Source: Raphanus sativus (Eukaryota > Streptophyta > Magnoliopsida > Brassicales > Brassicaceae). From it: 64,000 nt of DNA. Shown piece by piece: positions 58,401-64,000 of the stretch; position 1 is the first letter of the stretch, and each line of letters opens with the position of its first letter. The notes beneath the pieces are model-generated. The model saw only the letters and a program-made list of their open reading frames with translations. It did not search any database and was not told the origin of the DNA. Where the stretch lies: contig NC_079516.1 in NCBI RefSeq assembly GCF_000801105.2, forward strand, positions 10,850,001 through 10,914,000. Reading direction: 5' to 3'. A program made the translations under genes and the position numbers.

Positions 58401-61400
58401 TGCAAGATCAGGAAACTTATCTCTAGATAAGGTGATGACGGAATTTATGCTCCGTGTAGATGCCACTCCTTCCCTGATCAATTACATGCCTTGGGACTCT
58501 GATGACCCTGCCAGAGGATTGACTTTTAACATGGCAAAGCTAAAATACGAATTATGCTATAGTCGTGGGAAGCAGAAGTATACATTTGAGTGCAAGCGAG
58601 ATGTGCTTGACCTTGTATATCAAGGTCTTGATCTTCACGTGCCTAAGGCTTTTATTAATAAAGATGTGCATCCTTGCATTCCAGCAACCGTTCAGGATTT
58701 GAGGAAAAACACTCAGAGTGCTTTCATAGACAGAGTACCCTGTGGAAAGGATCGCAAGAGGGATGAGAAGCATCGCGATGAAGGTTTTCTATTGTCGTCT
58801 GATTATTTTACAATCAGAAGGCAGGCCCCAAAAGCTGATCCGGAAAGGCTATTAGCTTGGCAAGAGGCTGGAAGAAGAAATCTTGAGATGACATATGTGC
58901 GGTCTGAATTTGAGAACGGAAGCGAGAGTGATGAGCACATACGATCAGACCCTAGTGATGATGATGGATACAATGTTGTCATTGCTGACAATTGTCAAAG
59001 GATCTTTGTATATGGCCTCAAACTCCTGTGGACCATTGCGAACAGAGATGCTGTTTGGTCTTTTGTTGGTGGAATATCAAAAGCATTTGAGCCTGCCAAA
59101 CCTTCTCCTTCGCGTCAGTATACACAGAGGAAGATTATTGAAGAAAGCCAAAAAGAATCTTGTCAAGAAACGCATCAAGGGGTAACGATGAAGTCTTCTG
59201 CAAGCCCTGGAAGAAATATTCCTTCTCAGCCTATAGAGATGGCAGAACCTCTTTCATCACCGCCACACTCAGTGAAAATTGAGAAATCATATGACAGAGG
59301 TGGTATGTCTTGATCTTATGATCAACGTCAGTTTTGTTTTTTTTTTCTTTTACTCAAACTTTCTTTAAGCACTCGAATTTCTAAAGAACTTGCTGCATTA
59401 TTTGCGATGGATCATTAACTTATGTATCTTTGACCTAGATCTAGGTAAAGTTGAGAACAGCGAATCAGAGGAAGAAGGCACTCGTCACTTCATGGTGAAT
59501 GTCATTGAGCCACAGTTTAATCTTCACTCTGAAGAAGCTAATGTAAGTAATTTTGCCTTAGAAGAGAATGCACATTCGACACCATTACCTATCTATTTTG
59601 GGGTCTTGACTGTTTAATTCTACTTAGTTGGCCTTCAAACCTCTGGACGCATATGTTAGAGTCTCGTGTTGGCAAATATATACTATTTAGACAAGCTGCA
59701 TGATGAATGTAGTACCCACCAAAAGTGTTAGTTCTTTTGTTCATTAAAAACCGAATTTTCTTACTGGTTGATTAATGTCACTTTGATGGCAGGGACGCTT
59801 TCTGCTTGCTGCTGTTAGTGGCCGTGTTCTAGCACGATCGTTTAGTTCCATCATGCGTGTTGGTGTGGAAGTGATTGAACAGGCTCTAGGCACTGAAAGT
59901 GTCCAGATTCCAGAATGTAGTCCTGAAATGACATGGACACGGACGGAAATTACTGTAATGTTAGAGCATGTACAGGCTCATGTTGCTCCGACTGATGTTG
60001 ACCCGGGAGCTGGATTGCAGTGGCTCCCAAAAATTCGTAAAAACTCGCCAAAGGTGAAACGTACTGGGGCTTTACTTGAAAGAGTCTTCATGCCTTGTGA
60101 CATGTACTTTAGGTATACAAGACACAAAGGTAGAAATCCTGATTTAAAGGTAACGCCATTTCCATTAGTTAAAATTTATTTATATTGTTTGAACTTCCGT
60201 TTCAGAATCTTTTCAGAACCTAGTTCTTGTGCCCTTGCAGGTGAAACCACTAAAAGAACTCACTTTCAATTCACACAATATAACCGCTACAATGACTTCT
60301 CGGCAATTCCAGGTTATGCTGGATGTTCTGACTAATCTTCTCTTTGCAAGGCTTCCAAAGTGAGTATTGAAACCTGAATAGAATTTAAAGGGTAGATTTG
60401 TCGTCCATTTTCTCTTGCTTACTGCAGTAACTAGCTTGAAATAAAACATAAGTGTTTTTCAAGATCCATACAACTTCAATTCACCGATGACTAGAGCTAC
60501 TTAAATACTTAAAATATCTGTTTAATTTTTGAAATTTTCTAGCATTAAGAAGGGTATCTTTTACTGATTCAGGCCTCGGAAAAGTAGTCTCCAATGTCCC
60601 ACTGAAGATGAAGACGTTGAAGAGGAGACTGATGAGGTAGTTCCCTATGGAGTTGAAGAAGTAGAGCTTGCAAAAATCAACCTCGAAGAGAAAGAGCGAG
60701 CACGGAAGTTGCTTCTTGATGATATTAGAAAATTGTCTCATTGTTCCGACAGTATGGATGACACACATATGGAAAAGGAAGGTGAATTATGGATGATTAG
60801 TTCCAGAAAATCCACACTGGTAAGACTTCACTGAAGGAAGTATGTTTAGATGCTATATTATGATGATAGTGTGAGGTAACCACCGTTTTAGAGATTAATC
60901 TTTCACATAGCCGTTAAACTCTGTTTTTTATTACGTTATGCAACTATCAGCTAAGAACTTTATGTTTTTCCCAAGTGTCATCCTTTTGTTTGTCTCCTGT
61001 TAATATCCTTCTGTGAAATTAGATTGTTGTGACAATATAAAGTTGATGTTGCATTTGGTTTGTTTAGGTGCAAGGATTAGAGAAAGAGCTCTTATATGCA
61101 CAGAAGTCTAGAAAGGTGGCTTCTGCATCTCTAAGAATGGCGCTGCAGAAGGCTGCACAGCTGCGACTGATGGAAAAAGAAAAGAACAAAAGTCCATCAT
61201 ATGCTATGTGCATTTCCTTGCAATTCAATAAGGTTGTTTGGAGCATGATTGTAGACGGTAAACCCTTTGCTGAAGCAGAGATAAATGACATGGTAAGTTT
61301 ATGCCTATTATGTTTTGTTATTCACCATGACAGAATGTGAAATGATGAGGTTACTTGGTAAGCAGCTTGTTTAGAATCTTTCTCCAATCAGACTTGACAG

Positions 61401-63755
61401 AGTCTATTGCAGTATACGTAGTCTGTTGCAATTAATTAAGAATCTGTTCATATTAACTGGAATTTACATGCAGATTTATGACTTTTATCGAGATTACAAA
61501 GACATTGGTGTTGCTCGATTCACAACCAAGTCCTTTGTTTTGAGGAACTGTCTTCCTCATGCAAAGTCGGATATGCTTTTATCAGCGTGGAATCCTCCAA
61601 TCGACTGGGGAAAGTACGTTATCATATGACATGCTTTGCAAGGCTTTTTAATTCTGAATGATGGTTTCTTAGTTGACTGATGGAGGTTTTGATGGCTTGA
61701 TAAATTAATGGAACAATAGGTATATAGAACTTAGCACCGTAAACTCAAACTTCAATAATTACTAATTTGACGCTGGTTCTGACTTTGAAAGTTTACTTCC
61801 TCTCTCTCTCTCACCACATATGTTCGAAGAGACTAAAAGCATTCGAACTTTGTATCAGTTCTGATAAGTGAAATTCATTAGAAGTTGACCTTTAGTTTTG
61901 TTTGCAGGAATTTCATGCTACATGTAGATGCAAAGCAAGGAGCGCCAAAAGATGGACACTATCCTCTTGAGCTTTTCCATGTATGTATCTTTTTCTCTTT
62001 CGTTTCTTAGTGGATTTAAAATAGTCACCCAACGTAACCACTCTAGTTAGCACTCTACACCATATAATTGAACTATATGTTTTCTTACCCTGTGAGTTTT
62101 AAAATACCTGAAAATCTTGTAGGTGGCGATTTACCCCCTGAGGATTCATTTGACAGAAACAATGTACAGAATGATGTGGGAGTATTTCTTCCCAGAGGAA
62201 GAGCAGGATTCCCAAAGACGACAGGTCACAAATGCATCACAATTAAACTTTTTTTATTATACAAATCTGATCATTGTTAAAAAAATTTGTATTGAACGTT
62301 TTTGGATTACTTTCTCTCCTGCAGGAAGTTTGGAAAATTTCGACAACGGCTGGCTCGAAACGTGTAAAGAAAGGGTTAGCAGGTCATGAGTCTTCTACAA
62401 CTAGTCACTCCAATGTTGAAGCATCTCGCGGGAGTTCTGCAGCGTTCTCTGCTTCTGCCACAGCGCTGTCACAAAGCAATGCTGACTCTGTTCAAGTAAG
62501 CTTTCACCTTAGTCTGCATTTGAAAATTTTCCTCGAACTTTAACTATTCTTTTTCTTATTTAACTCTTCTGCTGGCAGAAATCAAATACGCTAAGCCTCA
62601 GGTCTAGCACTGATGGTTTTGGTCAGGAGTTGAGAAGGACATCTTCTTTTGATAGGACTTGGGAAGAAAATGTGGCACAATCCGTGGCTAATGAACTCGT
62701 TCGAGAAGCTAATGAACAACTGGAGGATTCCTCTAAACAGAAGCCCAAAGAAACAAAAGCTGTCAAGCCTGGCCGCTCTTCTCATGAAGAAAAGAAAGCT
62801 GGAAAGTCTAGGCCTAGAAAGATGATGGAGTTTCACAACATCAAAATAGGCCAGGTAACTTGTCAAATATCTACCACTTAGGTCGGAAAATTGATTTGGT
62901 TTAATCGGTTTACATCAATGTCATCATCAGGTGGAGCTTCAAGTGACCTACGAGGGCTCAAGATTTGTTGTAAATGACCTCAAGTTGTTGATGGATACAT
63001 TTGACCGTATTGAGTTCACTGGGACTTGGAGAAGACTGTTTTCTCGTGTTAAGAAACACATCATTTGGGGAGTACTGAAGTCTGTTACAGGAATGCAGGT
63101 CAGATATATATACAATCATTAGATAGGTTGTGAGGTTAAAAGATAAGTAAAGCTAATAATAACAATCAAACAAAATTTCAGGGGAAGAAATTCAAAGACA
63201 AATCACAGATAAACCGTGGGACTGCTGAAAATGACCTTAATCTAAGTGACAATGATCAAACGGGGAAACCAGTCACCTTGTTTAAGCGTCAAAGTGATGG
63301 AGCAGGGGAGGGATTTGTTACTTCTGTTAAAGGACTATTCAACACGCAAAGGCGCAAGGCCAAAGCATTTGTGTTGAGAACTATGAGAGGTGAAGCAGAG
63401 AACGATTTCCATGCGGAGTGGAGTGATAGTGATGTAGAATTCTCTCCTTTTGCTCGGCAATTAACTATAACGAAAACTAAGAAGCTCATCAGACGTCACA
63501 CTAAGAAACTACGTCCAAGATCTCAAAGAGGTAGTTAGCACATTCTGACATTCACTATGTAACACTTTTTTAGAATTGACATGTCACTAGAACTTGTTCT
63601 TTATCTGTTGGACTAAGCATTCTAGCTTGTTTATCTTCTCCTTAGGTTCAACTTCTCAGCAAAGAGAATCACTTCCATCATCATCAAGAGAGGTCACTGT
63701 ATTTGAAAGTGATTGTTCAAGTGGATCTTCACCGTACGAAGATTTTCCAGATTAA
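52411..63755 (+). CDS. SAB: SABRE, giant plant cell-expansion protein of the bridge-like lipid-transfer family, 2597 aa, intact
   Basis: 23 exons join in frame (7794 bases): 52411-52481, 52570-52681, 53001-53267, 53375-53637, 53788-54007, 54149-54319, 54401-54478, 54830-55081, 55262-57367, 57484-59302, 59445-59542, 59793-60149, 60241-60359, 60573-60819, 61068-61292, 61474-61613, 61908-61980, 62123-62224, 62325-62495, 62579-62854, 62931-63098, 63182-63530, 63646-63755. Start MAASPAKFFFGFLIL; residues 8-25 are a hydrophobic anchor, as in SABRE and its paralogue KINKY POINTED. GTRCNLFISRLQPWLRLHF, GPWDWVVQGLDVHICMPHKL and MYRMMWEYFFPEEEQDSQRR are blocks I recall as conserved. SABRE orients cell expansion and division in roots; the family is related to animal Hobbit/BLTP2 and yeast Fmp27, rod-like lipid carriers at ER contacts. 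Length matches the about 2600 aa of the Arabidopsis protein. Intron 2 uses a GC donor; intron 10 has two in-frame acceptors. SAB rather than KIP is favoured by the N-terminus and by the nearby phosphatase gene. Confidence 0.94.
52682..53000 (+). other. SABRE intron 2, GC-AG type
   Basis: The donor is AAG/GCGAGT and the acceptor TTTTTTTCAG/GGT. Using GC keeps frame (KFNK then GAIESVSAG, continuous with the family). The nearest GT (52686) would shift the frame. Confidence 0.85.
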
Positions 63756-64000
63756 GATGATTCTTCTTGGCTGAGGTAGGAAGGGAAGGATATACTTCTC
63801 AGCTTTGGAGGAGACGTCCTTGTAAATTTTGTTTTTCCCCGGGTGTAATAGGAGAATGAACAATATTGAGAGAGAAATATTGTACAGACGTTGGTATATT
63901 GGAAAAGAAATTAAAAAACCACAGGTCACTTCATCAATTTTTTCCGTTGAGGCTCTTCAACGTTTACAAAACAGCAAGTGTTGCTTTTCAGCTAAATTGC
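63756..64000 (+). other. SABRE 3' flank
   Basis: Likely 3' UTR. No exact AATAAA is present; AATGAA near 63855 is a weak candidate polyadenylation signal. No second gene begins before the window ends. Confidence 0.4.

Noticed and set aside
63289..63489. 66-codon minus-strand frame
   Set aside because: Antisense to SABRE exon 22; no features of its own.
1..64000. tRNA, rRNA or microRNA genes
   Set aside because: No cloverleaf with A and B boxes or recognisable rRNA was seen by reading; inverted repeats found are transposon-like. A tRNA/miRNA scan would be needed to exclude small ones.

Overview
This is a nuclear plant sequence. Low GC, spliced genes with GT-AG introns, copia/gypsy LTR elements primed by initiator tRNA-Met, many small Helitrons (hairpin plus CTAG ends, 5' TCTATA ends), hAT/Harbinger/Mutator MITEs and the family content of the genes all point to a Brassicaceae genome, most likely Brassica or a close relative (inference; no species marker is visible).

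Only three genes look intact. (1) A two-exon type I (M-gamma-like) MADS-box gene at 18699-19613 (+). (2) A ten-exon phosphoglycerate-mutase-like histidine phosphatase gene at 28487-30421 (+), with a putative plastid transit peptide. (3) A complete 23-exon SABRE gene at 52411-63755 (+), encoding 2597 aa. From memory, Arabidopsis At1g58250 is SABRE and At1g58280 is a phosphoglycerate-mutase family gene, so genes 2 and 3 probably mark a conserved block whose middle here is filled with about 22 kb of transposons and resistance-gene debris.

Layout. 1-821: copia 3' end and LTR. 1628-4852: complete non-autonomous retroelement (two 495-bp LTRs, 5-bp TSD) carrying only a decayed gag. 5.4-10 kb: Helitron end, hAT MITE, and a 311-bp inverted repeat with a 1.3-kb spacer. 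10.4-13 kb: LTR remnant and a ribosomal P2 pseudogene split by a miniature LTR element. 13.4-17 kb: GTTGTACCA-rich segment, hAT MITE, GTACA-rich Mutator-like element. 18.7-19.6 kb: MADS gene. 19.8-24.1 kb: tandem pair of gag-containing units, the second split by a Helitron. 24-28 kb: AT-rich repeats. 28.5-30.4 kb: phosphatase gene. 31-34 kb: Helitrons. 35.4-37.7 kb: Pack-MULE carrying ribosomal protein L28 exons, with a 9-bp TSD. 38.1-41.6 kb: RPP8-like CC-NB-LRR pseudogene on the minus strand, cut by a solo LTR and a copia remnant. 41.6-48 kb: nested Helitrons, one carrying an RPA-like fragment, and a telomere-repeat-like MITE. 48.2-51.3 kb: shuffled NB-ARC fragments split by two Harbinger-like MITEs. 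52.4-63.8 kb: SABRE.

The intact genes have unrelated jobs: reproductive transcription control, a plastid or cytosolic phosphatase, and cell-expansion/lipid-transfer scaffolding. No operon-like or pathway link is visible. The strongest observations are structural: target-site duplications and one paralogous empty site that date and order the insertions, gene capture by a MULE, a 301-codon ORF inside a solo LTR, and two GC-AG introns in the two conserved genes.
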